Shown here one piece after another: positions 1-6,806 of a stretch of DNA of 33,965 bases (the first letter of the stretch is position 1; each line of letters starts with the position of its first letter). The position numbers and the translations under genes are program-made. The notes under the pieces were generated by a model. That model was given only the letters and a program-made list of their open reading frames with translations, did not search any database and was not told where the DNA came from. The stretch is from an uncultured Synergistales bacterium (lineage in GTDB: Bacteria > Synergistota > Synergistia > Synergistales > Aminobacteriaceae): positions 1 through 33,965 of the forward strand of contig CAJOED010000020.1 of the NCBI GenBank assembly GCA_905233335.1, given 5' to 3'.

Positions 1-168
1 GTATATGGGATTGCGTTTGAACGTGCTGAAAATTTTTGCGTCCTTTGAAGCCAAATAACAGAATAACGGATAATGCCCGTCGTCTGAAATGCTCGTTCCG
101 TATTTACAGGCACGTACTATGCTGAATGCAAGACCTAATACGCTTTTGAAGTCCTTAATGCCAAACAT
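1..168 (-). CDS. Unknown protein, N-terminal part only (runs off the left edge)
   Basis: An open frame starts at an ATG at 168 and is still open at position 1, giving 56 residues beginning MFGIKDFKSVLG. A purine-rich GAGGG lies about 9 bases upstream of the ATG. The start is 18 bases downstream of the stop of the sugar-nucleotide epimerase on the same strand, so the two are probably cotranscribed. I do not recognise the family from this fragment. The neighbour suggests a polysaccharide-related enzyme such as a transferase or sugar methyltransferase, but that is inference from position only. Confidence 0.6.
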   Translation of the reverse strand, partial: MFGIKDFKSVLGLAFSIVRACKYGTSISDDGHYPLFCYLASKDAKIFSTFKRNPIY

Positions 169-186
169 GAAAATCTACCCTCATAA

Positions 187-1203
187 TTACTTCTTTCCGT
201 AAAAATCAGCATACCATTCCACGAACTTTCTTAGTCCCTCATGAATATTTATCGACGGTGTGAAGCCGAAATCACGTTCAAGCTGTGAGGAGTCCGCAAA
301 CGTTACGGGAACATCCCCCGGCTGCAACGGCACAAGTTCACGGTGAGCGTCGAAGTCGTAATCTTCCGGGAGAAGCCCCGCACGCACAAGTTCACGCTGC
401 AACACATCAATGAACTCAAGCAGATTTTCGGGACGACCGCCGCCGATGTTGTAGACGCTGGCTTTTTCGGGTGCTCCCTGCATGACACGGTATACGCCCT
501 CGATGATGTCGTCGACATACGTAAAGTCCCGCTCACACTTTCCGTAATTGAATATCTGTATCGTCCCTCCTGCTGTAAGAGTGTCAGTGAATTTGAAGTA
601 TGACATGTCAGGCCGTCCCGCAGGACCGTAAACCGTGAAGAATCGCAGCCCTGTAGAAGGCACTCCAAACAGATGAGAGTACGAATGCGCAAGAAGTTCA
701 TTGCTTTTTTTCGTCGCGGCGTAAAGTGATATGGGACTGTCGGTCTTGTCGTCGGTCGAGAACGGTATCTTTGTGTTGCCGCCGTAAACAGAAGATGATG
801 ATGCGTACACGAGGTGCTTCACGCTGTCGGAATGTCTGCATGCCTCAAGTATGTTGTAGAAGCCTATCAAGTTCGACGTAATGTATGCGTCAGGGTTCAC
901 GATCGAGTAACGCACTCCGGCTTGTGCGGCCAAGTTCACGACAACAACAGGAGCATACTCGCTGAAGACGGCGTTCACTTTCTCCCGGTCGCTGATGTCT
1001 CCGAGTACGAACGAAAAGTTTTCGTGAGCCGTGAGCTTGTCGAGTCTGTGCTTCTTGAGGTCGACGCTGTAGTAGTCGTTCATGTTGTCGATGCCGATAA
1101 CCCGACAGCCCTCATCAATAAGCCGCTGTGATAATGCCGAACCGATAAATCCTGCCGCACCTGTTACTAAAATATTTCCGTCATGAAGATTAATTTTATG
1201 CAA
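187..1203 (-). CDS. NAD-dependent sugar-nucleotide epimerase, UDP-glucuronate 4-epimerase type
   Basis: This 338-residue extended short-chain dehydrogenase would interconvert UDP-glucuronate and UDP-galacturonate, feeding capsule, LPS or exopolysaccharide synthesis in the cytoplasm. The Rossmann motif GAAGFIG is at residues 15-21, the catalytic Ser lies in SSSS at 135-138, and the YxxxK pair is Y161/K165. The family signatures NMNDYYSVDLK near the N-terminus and RPDMSYFKF and RDFTYVDDI further on match UDP-glucuronate epimerases, and the length is usual for them. The start is a TTG at 1203, chosen because AAGGAG sits 9 bases upstream; no better ATG follows before the Rossmann motif. It is followed after 18 bases by the partial gene at the window edge. 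The exact sugar cannot be read from sequence. Confidence 0.85.
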   Translation of the reverse strand: MHKINLHDGNILVTGAAGFIGSALSQRLIDEGCRVIGIDNMNDYYSVDLKKHRLDKLTAHENFSFVLGDISDREKVNAVFSEYAPVVVVNLAAQAGVRYSIVNPDAYITSNLIGFYNILEACRHSDSVKHLVYASSSSVYGGNTKIPFSTDDKTDSPISLYAATKKSNELLAHSYSHLFGVPSTGLRFFTVYGPAGRPDMSYFKFTDTLTAGGTIQIFNYGKCERDFTYVDDIIEGVYRVMQGAPEKASVYNIGGGRPENLLEFIDVLQRELVRAGLLPEDYDFDAHRELVPLQPGDVPVTFADSSQLERDFGFTPSINIHEGLRKFVEWYADFYGKK

Positions 1204-1272
1204 ACAAAATCACTCCTTGATGCTCATAATTATTTTTTGTTGTTGAAGCTGATGATGTTAATCTCTTCATAT

Positions 1273-1281
1273 AGTGTAGCA
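1273..1281 (-). promoter_or_regulatory. Possible extended -10 promoter for the epimerase gene
   Basis: On the minus strand this reads TGCTACACT, an extended -10 form (TGn plus TACACT), about 70 bases upstream of the TTG start. No convincing -35 box is seen. The element is weak and offered only because the gene has no other visible promoter. Confidence 0.3.
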
Positions 1282-1370
1282 CTCGTTGATAAAATATCTC
1301 CGTCATGAAAATTATTGCTGACATGTTACGCTTCTCATTGACAGTCCGCAAAATTATTATTATGCGTTAA

Positions 1371-1379
1371 TGCTATAAT
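1371..1379 (+). promoter_or_regulatory. Extended -10 promoter of rpmB-pepA
   Basis: The sequence is TGCTATAAT, a perfect extended -10 element (TGn followed by the consensus TATAAT), 42 bases upstream of the rpmB ATG. A TTGACA at 1338-1343 is 30 bases away, too far to be its normal -35 box, so the TGn extension probably carries recognition. Confidence 0.7.
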
Positions 1380-1421
1380 ACCATTCATAATTTTTCAGTA
1401 ATAAACGGAGGAAATTTTATC

Positions 1422-1625
1422 ATGGCTAAATTTTGTGAATGCTGCGGGAGAGGCCCCGTATCAGGAAATGCCGTAAGTCATTCAAACCGTCATACACGCA
1501 GACGCTGGAACATCAACCTTCAGACAGTAAGAATCGATGCTGGCGACGGAGAACTCATGAAAGTGAAAGTCTGCACCAAGTGTTTGAAGTCCGGCTTTGT
1601 GAAGAGGGCTGTGAATGCAAATTAA
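1422..1625 (+). CDS. rpmB: 50S ribosomal protein L28
   Basis: This 67-residue basic protein is part of the large ribosomal subunit. It starts MAKFCECCGRGP and has the L28 core SHSNRHTRRRWNINLQ. It is the zinc-binding (C+) form, with a Cys cluster at residues 5, 7 and 8 and a second CxxC at 51-54. A strong GGAGG precedes the ATG and an extended -10 promoter lies just upstream. The 3' end overlaps the start of the aminopeptidase gene by 11 bases, which implies cotranscription. Confidence 0.95.
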   Translation: MAKFCECCGRGPVSGNAVSHSNRHTRRRWNINLQTVRIDAGDGELMKVKVCTKCLKSGFVKRAVNAN

Positions 1626-3063
1626 CCGCTGGGAAAATAATCCCGCTGTGAACTCCTTGCTTCTTCTTATGCGTGAGGAGGACTGCGAAAATATCTCGTC
1701 AATCCCGGAAGTGTACGAGGGAATACGGGGAATTGTTGCCGTTCTCGTTTCGCGAAAAGATTTCAGGGGCAAAAAGGGAAGTACTTTGCGTGTTCCGATG
1801 GTGGACGGGAATTTGTATCTCGTCGGCTTGGGCAAAAAGAACAAATGCTCCCTGAACGTCATACGTGAAGAGCTGGCTTCCGGGCTTCGCAAAATCGGCA
1901 GGGAACACAACAAGAGCGCGTTCGTCGTTCTCTCACACCTGAAAGAATATGAAGGGTTATGCTTTGCGTTCGGTGAGGCGTGCGGTCTGTGCGGGTATGT
2001 TTTCGACAAGTACAAGGCCAAGAAGGATGACTATGAGCCTTTTGCGCTTGATGTCGTGTATTCGGACGTTTACGCCCCTGATGAGTTCGAGAAGGGTATG
2101 AAGTTCGCCGATGCACAGAAATTTTCTCGTAACATCGCGAATGAGCCGGGCTGTGTCATCAACCCTGAAACACTCTCGGAAAAAGCCATAGAGTTAGCAG
2201 AAAAGTATAGTCTTGGGTGCGAAATTTGGGACGAGGAGAAATTACGCGCGGAGAACATGGGAGCTTTGCTTGCTGTCGGAAGCGGCTCAAAGACTCCACC
2301 CCGGTTAATTCACCTCACGTACAAACCCGAAAACCCAAAGGCAAAAATTGCGTTCGTGGGAAAGGGTATAACGTTCGACAGCGGCGGCCTCGACATAAAG
2401 CCCGAAAACTTCATGCTGACCATGAAGGGAGACAAAACAGGAGCCTGCAACGTTCTCGGCATAATGAAGGGTGCTGCTGAACTTGGCCTGAACGTAGAAG
2501 TACACGGCTTCATGACTTGCGCGGAGAATATGCCTTCAGGGAGTGCGTTCCGTCCCGACGACATAATCACAGCGCGCAACGGCAAAACGATAGAGATCAA
2601 CAACACCGACGCGGAAGGTCGTCTCGTACTGTCTGACGCTCTGTGTGTTGCGAGTGAGCTGAAACCCGATGCGATTATCGACATGGCAACTCTCACGGGA
2701 GCTTGTGCGGTAGCTTTGGGCAAATGGCGGGCGGGTCTGTTCTGCAACGATGCCAAACTTGCGGGCGAAATTCTCACGTCTTCCGAAAATCGCGGCGAGT
2801 CTTTCTGGAGAATGCCACTTGAGGACGAACATATCGCCGAAACCCTGAAATCACCTTTTGCCGACCTCGTGAACTGTGGACAGAGATACGGCGGGGCAAT
2901 ATTCGCGGCACAATTCCTGCGTGAGTTCGTCGGAGAAGGCATCAAGTGGGCACATCTCGATATTGCGGGCGTTGACTTCTACGATAAGGAGTTCGGAGTT
3001 TACCCGAAGGGCGCGAGTGCGTTCGGTGTTCGTACGTGCCTGGACTATTTGATGAGGCTGTAG
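1615..3063 (+). CDS. pepA: Leucyl aminopeptidase, M17 family
   Basis: This 482-residue cytosolic two-metal aminopeptidase removes N-terminal residues from peptides in protein turnover. The N-terminal domain (about 1-160) is the divergent M17 domain and the catalytic domain follows. Active-site and metal motifs are present: GKGITFDSGG with K250 and D255, MKGDK with D273, and NTDAEGRL with D332, E334 and R336, followed by the ATLTGA motif. Length is normal for the family. The ATG at 1615 lies inside the end of rpmB, with a GAGGG upstream, so translation is probably coupled. The gene ends just before a clear hairpin terminator. Confidence 0.93.
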   Translation: MQINRWENNPAVNSLLLLMREEDCENISSIPEVYEGIRGIVAVLVSRKDFRGKKGSTLRVPMVDGNLYLVGLGKKNKCSLNVIREELASGLRKIGREHNKSAFVVLSHLKEYEGLCFAFGEACGLCGYVFDKYKAKKDDYEPFALDVVYSDVYAPDEFEKGMKFADAQKFSRNIANEPGCVINPETLSEKAIELAEKYSLGCEIWDEEKLRAENMGALLAVGSGSKTPPRLIHLTYKPENPKAKIAFVGKGITFDSGGLDIKPENFMLTMKGDKTGACNVLGIMKGAAELGLNVEVHGFMTCAENMPSGSAFRPDDIITARNGKTIEINNTDAEGRLVLSDALCVASELKPDAIIDMATLTGACAVALGKWRAGLFCNDAKLAGEILTSSENRGESFWRMPLEDEHIAETLKSPFADLVNCGQRYGGAIFAAQFLREFVGEGIKWAHLDIAGVDFYDKEFGVYPKGASAFGVRTCLDYLMRL

Positions 3064-3073
3064 CAGAAAACAT

Positions 3074-3124
3074 AACCGTGAAAATTTTTCGGTCATCATG
3101 GCCGTGAGTATTTCACGGTTTTTG
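3074..3124 (+). terminator. Rho-independent terminator after pepA
   Basis: AACCGTGAAA at 3074-3083 pairs perfectly with TTTCACGGTT at 3111-3120 and a T-rich tail follows. A second short hairpin (GGTCA / TGGCC) sits within the loop. The same two-stem design is found upstream of the second ispD copy at 4970-5019. Confidence 0.8.
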
Positions 3125-3159
3125 TGTGCATAGTCATAATATGAAGCAAGAAAATACAT

Positions 3160-3181
3160 TGTGATATAATCTCAAAAACTT
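3160..3181 (+). promoter_or_regulatory. Extended -10 promoter of the first ispD copy
   Basis: TGATATAAT at 3162-3170 is an extended -10 element. It is embedded in a 22-base block that occurs again, without a single change, at 3918-3939 upstream of ldh. The transcript would start close to the ribosome binding site TGGAGG at 3181-3186, so the leader must be very short. Confidence 0.65.
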
Positions 3182-3193
3182 GGAGGTTTCGTT

Positions 3194-3907
3194 ATGGCAG
3201 TAGTGGCAATGATAATGGCAGGCGGCGCAGGAACAAGAATGCACCAGAATATACCCAAGCAGTTTTTGACGGTCAATGACAGGCCGGTAATCGCATACAC
3301 GCTTGAAGTGTTCGAGAAACACCCGGAAGTTGACGTGATTGCTGCTGTATGTATTGAGGGCTGGGAAAATGTCCTTAAGGCTTATGCGGAACAGTTCAAC
3401 ATCAGGAAGCTGAAACATATTATTACTGGCGGCGGTTCTGCATTCGAGTCAATCAGGAACGGCGTATTTGAACTTGAGAAACATTTTGCTCCTGACGATA
3501 TGATTTTGATTCATGACGGTATTCGCCCGATGGTATCTCCCGAAATTATCTCGAACTGCATACGTGTAGCAGTCAGGAACGGCAACGCTATAACCGCTAT
3601 CCCCTGCCCTGAAGCAATGATGACGACAACAGACGGTTTCACTTCAACAGGCAGTTATACGAATACGAACCTCAAGAGGACGCAGACACCTCATGCGTTT
3701 TATCTCAAGAACATATGCGGGCTTCACCGGCGTGCGATTGAGGCGGGCATAACGAACTCTCTTGCTTCATGTTCACTGATGGAGGAACTCGGCGAACACG
3801 TATATTTTTCTGACGGCTCGGAAAAAAATCTCAAGCTCACTACAATAGATGACATTGATATATTCCGGGCGTTACTGAATACGGAAAGGGCTTCATGGCT
3901 GAAATGA
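3194..3907 (+). CDS. IspD/TarI-family cytidylyltransferase, copy 1
   Basis: This 237-residue nucleotidyltransferase would join CTP to a polyol phosphate: methylerythritol 4-phosphate (IspD, isoprenoid pathway) or ribitol 5-phosphate (TarI-like, surface polymers). The nucleotide motif AGGAGTRM with R15, then PKQF with K22, HDGIRP at 107-112 and RTQTPHAF at 162-169 define the family. Two positions differ from the usual pattern: HDGIRP for HDAxRP and TPHAF for TPQAF. It is a gapless paralogue of the gene at 5033, sharing for example ESIRNGVFELEKHFAPDD. Start choice is firm: TGGAGG lies 7 bases before the ATG. Whether it serves isoprenoid or polysaccharide synthesis cannot be settled here; no ispF is adjacent. 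Confidence 0.85.
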   Translation: MAVVAMIMAGGAGTRMHQNIPKQFLTVNDRPVIAYTLEVFEKHPEVDVIAAVCIEGWENVLKAYAEQFNIRKLKHIITGGGSAFESIRNGVFELEKHFAPDDMILIHDGIRPMVSPEIISNCIRVAVRNGNAITAIPCPEAMMTTTDGFTSTGSYTNTNLKRTQTPHAFYLKNICGLHRRAIEAGITNSLASCSLMEELGEHVYFSDGSEKNLKLTTIDDIDIFRALLNTERASWLK

Positions 3908-3917
3908 AATAACGTGC

Positions 3918-3939
3918 TGTGATATAATCTCAAAAACTT
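3918..3939 (+). promoter_or_regulatory. Extended -10 promoter of ldh
   Basis: TGATATAAT at 3920-3928 lies in a block identical over 22 bases to 3160-3181. It begins 10 bases after the first ispD stop codon and about 40 bases before the ldh start, so ldh can be transcribed on its own as well as by readthrough. Confidence 0.6.
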
Positions 3940-3967
3940 TTCATGAAAGCGCAGGAGTTTTTCAGTA

Positions 3968-4915
3968 TTGAGCAGCATAAATTTACGTAAGGTAGCTATT
4001 GTCGGCTGCGGTTTTGTCGGGAGTGCCAGCGCATTCGCCCTCATGCAGAGCGGGTTGTTCTCCGAAATGGTATTAATCGATGTTGACCACGAACGCGCAG
4101 AAGGTGAAGCCCTCGACATCGGACACGGTATGCCCCTCGCAAAACCCATGCAGATTTACGCCGGAGATTATGACGACATCAAAGACGCGGCAATTATCGT
4201 AGTTACTGCCGGAGCAAACCAGAAACCAGGCGAGACTCGTCTTGACCTCGTGAAGAAGAACGCAGAAATTTTCAGGGGTATCATGCCGGAAATCTCAAAG
4301 CGCAAGTACAAGGGCATAATGTTAGTGGTAGCTAACCCCGTCGACATTCTCACGTACATAGCGATAAAGTACAGCGGCCTCCCTGCAAACAGAGTAATAG
4401 GTTCAGGGACTGTCCTCGACACCGCACGCCTGAAGTACTTACTCGGTGAACATCTTGCTGTTGACACACGGAGCGTACACACGTTCATAATCGGCGAACA
4501 CGGGGACAGCGAATTTGCCACATGGAGCAGCACGAACATTTCGGGAGTTCCGCTTCATGATTTTTGTGTCATGAGGGGGCATAAGGATTTCGACTCGGCA
4601 ATGCGTGAACTTGAAGACGGCGTGAGGAACAGCGCATACGAGATCATCAAGAGGAAGCACGCTACGTATTACGGAATTGCTATGGCGGTGAAGAGAATTT
4701 GCGAGGCCGTCATACGCGACGAAAAATCTGTGCTGGCAGTGTCGAGCCTCATGAACGGTGCTTACGGGATAAGTGATGTAGCGTTGAGTGTTCCTGCTAT
4801 TGTCGGCAAGGACGGAATAGAGGACTTAATACCCATAAGATTGAGCTTTGAGGAACAGAAAAAATTACGTGAGAGCGCAGAAGTTTTGAGGAGTGCAATC
4901 AATGAAGTACTGTAA
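3968..4915 (+). CDS. ldh: L-lactate dehydrogenase (NAD-dependent)
   Basis: This 315-residue enzyme reduces pyruvate to L-lactate with NADH in fermentation. The Rossmann motif GCGFVG is at residues 13-18, the adenine-ribose Asp follows in LIDVD, and the substrate loop reads ANQKPGETR. Gln at 85 marks lactate rather than malate dehydrogenase, and R91, N123 and the catalytic H178 (in GEHGD) are all present. Length is normal. The start is a TTG at 3968, supported by AGGAG 10 bases upstream and by the match of the N-terminus to the family. It sits between two related cytidylyltransferase genes, an unexpected position for a fermentation gene, and is followed by a terminator. Confidence 0.92.
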   Translation: MSSINLRKVAIVGCGFVGSASAFALMQSGLFSEMVLIDVDHERAEGEALDIGHGMPLAKPMQIYAGDYDDIKDAAIIVVTAGANQKPGETRLDLVKKNAEIFRGIMPEISKRKYKGIMLVVANPVDILTYIAIKYSGLPANRVIGSGTVLDTARLKYLLGEHLAVDTRSVHTFIIGEHGDSEFATWSSTNISGVPLHDFCVMRGHKDFDSAMRELEDGVRNSAYEIIKRKHATYYGIAMAVKRICEAVIRDEKSVLAVSSLMNGAYGISDVALSVPAIVGKDGIEDLIPIRLSFEEQKKLRESAEVLRSAINEVL

Positions 4916-4969
4916 GAATATCGTACCCCCTCCCGTAAGTATTTTGCGCGATACGATAAATAGAATGTG

Positions 4970-5019
4970 CCGTGAAGGTTTTTCGGTCGTTATGACTGTG
5001 AAGCCCTCGCGGTTTTTTT
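4970..5019 (+). terminator. Rho-independent terminator after ldh, homologous to the one after pepA
   Basis: CCGTGAAGG at 4970-4978 pairs with CCCTCGCGG at 5004-5012 (one mismatch, one wobble) and seven T residues follow at 5013-5019. An inner hairpin CGGTC / GACTG is present. Sequence and two-stem layout match 3074-3124, so this is a copy carried with the ispD duplication. The next gene begins only 13 bases after the T tract. Confidence 0.75.
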
Positions 5020-5032
5020 GTGCATGTATGAG

Positions 5033-5749
5033 ATGGCAAATATAGCTCTGGTTATTGCAGGCGGATCCGGGAACAGAATGCATCAGGACATACCCAAACA
5101 GTTCCTGATAGTCTATGAACGTCCCGTGATTATCTACACACTTGAAGCATTCGAGCGGCACCCCGAAATTGACGCAATCGCTGTAGTTTGTATTGACGGC
5201 TGGGAACGTGTGCTTGAAGCGTACGCAAAACAGTTCAACATCAGCAAGCTCAAATACATAATCCCCGGCGGCACCACAGGGCAGGAGTCCATACGCAACG
5301 GAGTATTCGAACTCGAAAAACATTTTGCCCCCGATGATATTGTGCTCATTCACGACGCAATACGCCCGATGCTTTCACCTGAAGTCATTTCCGACTGCAT
5401 ACGTGTAACCCGCAAATACGGCAACGCTACCGTAGTAGTTCCCTGTGCCGAAGCAATCATGCAGACAGACGACGGCGAAAAATCTACAGGAAGCTATCCC
5501 CGCGACAAGCTCAAACGCACACAGACTCCGCAGGCTTTTCACATCGGGGAAATCTGCGAACTTCACAGAGAAGCCCTCAAAGCAGGAATAACAAGCTCCG
5601 TAGCATCATGTACTCTCATGATAGAAATGGGAAGGCAGGTATATTTTTCGGCGGGCAGTGAGAAAAACATAAAGCTCACAACTGTAGATGACATTGATAT
5701 TTTCAAGGCACTTTTGAGAACGGAGAGATCTTCATGGCTGAAAAGTTGA
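5033..5749 (+). CDS. IspD/TarI-family cytidylyltransferase, copy 2
   Basis: This is a 238-residue paralogue of the gene at 3194, aligning with it from end to end without gaps. It keeps the more canonical motifs: AGGSGNRM, PKQF, HDAIRP and RTQTPQAF. It would transfer CMP from CTP to methylerythritol 4-phosphate or ribitol 5-phosphate. The ATG at 5033 is chosen because it matches the start of copy 1. In-frame alternatives are an ATG at 5024 and a TTG at 5018 inside the terminator T tract, and none has a clear Shine-Dalgarno sequence, unlike copy 1. The end overlaps the start of the SDR epimerase gene by 16 bases. That pairing, with another sugar epimerase nearby, slightly favours a TarI-like polysaccharide role, which is inference. 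Confidence 0.85.
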   Translation: MANIALVIAGGSGNRMHQDIPKQFLIVYERPVIIYTLEAFERHPEIDAIAVVCIDGWERVLEAYAKQFNISKLKYIIPGGTTGQESIRNGVFELEKHFAPDDIVLIHDAIRPMLSPEVISDCIRVTRKYGNATVVVPCAEAIMQTDDGEKSTGSYPRDKLKRTQTPQAFHIGEICELHREALKAGITSSVASCTLMIEMGRQVYFSAGSEKNIKLTTVDDIDIFKALLRTERSSWLKS

Positions 5750-6124
5750 GCACTAATAATTTATGGCTGTCCGACATCGACAAAATCATACACTCACTCC
5801 CTGAACTTGATACGCTTTCGGGAAAATCCATCATGATTACCGGCGCAAACGGGCTTATATGTTCCGCTGTTGTTGACATACTCATACGCTACAACGAAAC
5901 ACATACAGCCGCACCCGTACACATAACCGCAGCAGGAAGAAGCCCCGAAAGATTACGCGAACGTTTCGGGAAATTCAGCGGGAAAAAATATTTCTCGTTC
6001 ATGAATTACGATGCTTCACGCGATAGGGTGGGAGACTTTCACGCCGACTACATCATTCACGGAGCCAGCAACGCAACACCTGCTTCAATGTCCGCCGAAC
6101 CTGTAGAGACCATGCTCGCTAATA

Positions 6125-6199
6125 TGCTCAACCCACGAAGCTGTTACCCCGTAAGCAAACGTGCCGCTGAAACTTTATGCGTGAGTTATGCTGCTGAAT
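6125..6199 (+). repeat. 75-bp exact direct repeat, copy 1 (misplaced copy)
   Basis: Identical to 6252-6326 over 75 bases and flanked by different bases on both sides. It encodes LNPRSCYPVSKRAAETLC and onward in frame with the upstream half of the SDR gene. It directly follows ANM, where other SDR sequence is expected, so this is the misplaced copy. Confidence 0.95.
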
Positions 6200-6251
6200 G
6201 CAGAGAACAATTCACAGCCATTCACTGAAAACGATTACGGCTATGTTGACC

Positions 6252-6326
6252 TGCTCAACCCACGAAGCTGTTACCCCGTAAGCAAACGTGCCGCTGAAAC
6301 TTTATGCGTGAGTTATGCTGCTGAAT
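6252..6326 (+). repeat. 75-bp exact direct repeat, copy 2 (original position)
   Basis: Second copy, 127 bases downstream of the first and therefore in a different frame. It sits in the expected SDR context (after PFTENDYGYVDL and before YGADVVIVRPGHIYGP), so it is the native position. Confidence 0.95.
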
Positions 6327-6777
6327 ACGGAGCTGATGTCGTCATCGTGAGGCCGGGACACATTTACGGCCCGACAGCGTCAGAACGTGATAACAGAGTG
6401 TCGTCTGCTTTTGCGTACAATGCCGCGCGGGGTGAAAACATCATCATGAAGAGCGACGGTTTGCAGCTTCGGAGCTGGTGCTATTGTCTTGACTGTGCAG
6501 GGGCAATCCTCAAAGTTCTGCTGCGGGGCGAAAACTCTCACGCCTATAACATTCCCGGCGAAATCATGAATATCCGTGAAATGTCAGAAATGCTCGCAAA
6601 GTTCGGAGGAGTGAAGTTAATTCGTGAGGGTGCTTTGGAGAGTGAGCGCAAAACCTTCAATCCCATGAATAACTCTTCTGTTGACGGTGCAGAAATTGAG
6701 TCTCTCGGGTGGAAAAATATTTTTGACGCTGAAACAGGCTTTGAGCATACTGTGAGAATATTACGTGAGATACAAAC

Positions 6778-6800
6778 CCCCCTGCCATAACAACAGGGGG
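6778..6800 (-). terminator. Hairpin between converging genes, likely terminator of the Mrp operon
   Basis: CCCCCTG (6778-6784) pairs with CAGGGGG (6794-6800) around a 9-base loop, 6 bases beyond the stop of the last antiporter gene. On the minus strand it is followed by GTTTGTAT, a weak T tract. The stem is identical to that at 14165-14193. Confidence 0.6.
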
Positions 6801-6806
6801 CATACA

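Larger units (their letters stand above)
5734..6790 (+). pseudogene. NAD-dependent epimerase/dehydratase (extended SDR), disrupted
   Basis: Two frames cover one protein. Frame 1 (5734-6228) holds the Rossmann motif ITGANGLI and ends out of frame after a copy of NPRSCYPVSKRAAE. Frame 2 runs to 6790 and continues from PFTENDYG through a second copy of NPRSCYPVSKRAAE, then VRPGHIYGP and a normal C-terminus. YPVSK is the YxxxK active site. The stretch between the Rossmann half and PFTENDYG that should hold the catalytic Ser (SSSEVYG-like) is missing. In its place stands an exact 75-bp copy of the downstream YPVSK segment, shifting the frame by +1. The ATG overlaps the end of the second cytidylyltransferase gene. 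Proteins of this family often lie beside IspD/TarI genes in polysaccharide loci. As read, no intact enzyme can be made; an assembly error is possible. Confidence 0.8.

Noticed and set aside
1207..1331. 42-codon minus-strand open frame upstream of the epimerase (MSAIIFMTEIFYQ...)
   Set aside because: Its end overlaps the epimerase start and ribosome site, it has no recognisable domain or ribosome site, and it contains the echo sequence; likely chance.
1338..1343. TTGACA as -35 box of the rpmB promoter
   Set aside because: It is 30 bases from the TATAAT, far beyond the usual 16-18; no proper -10 box lies at the right distance from it.
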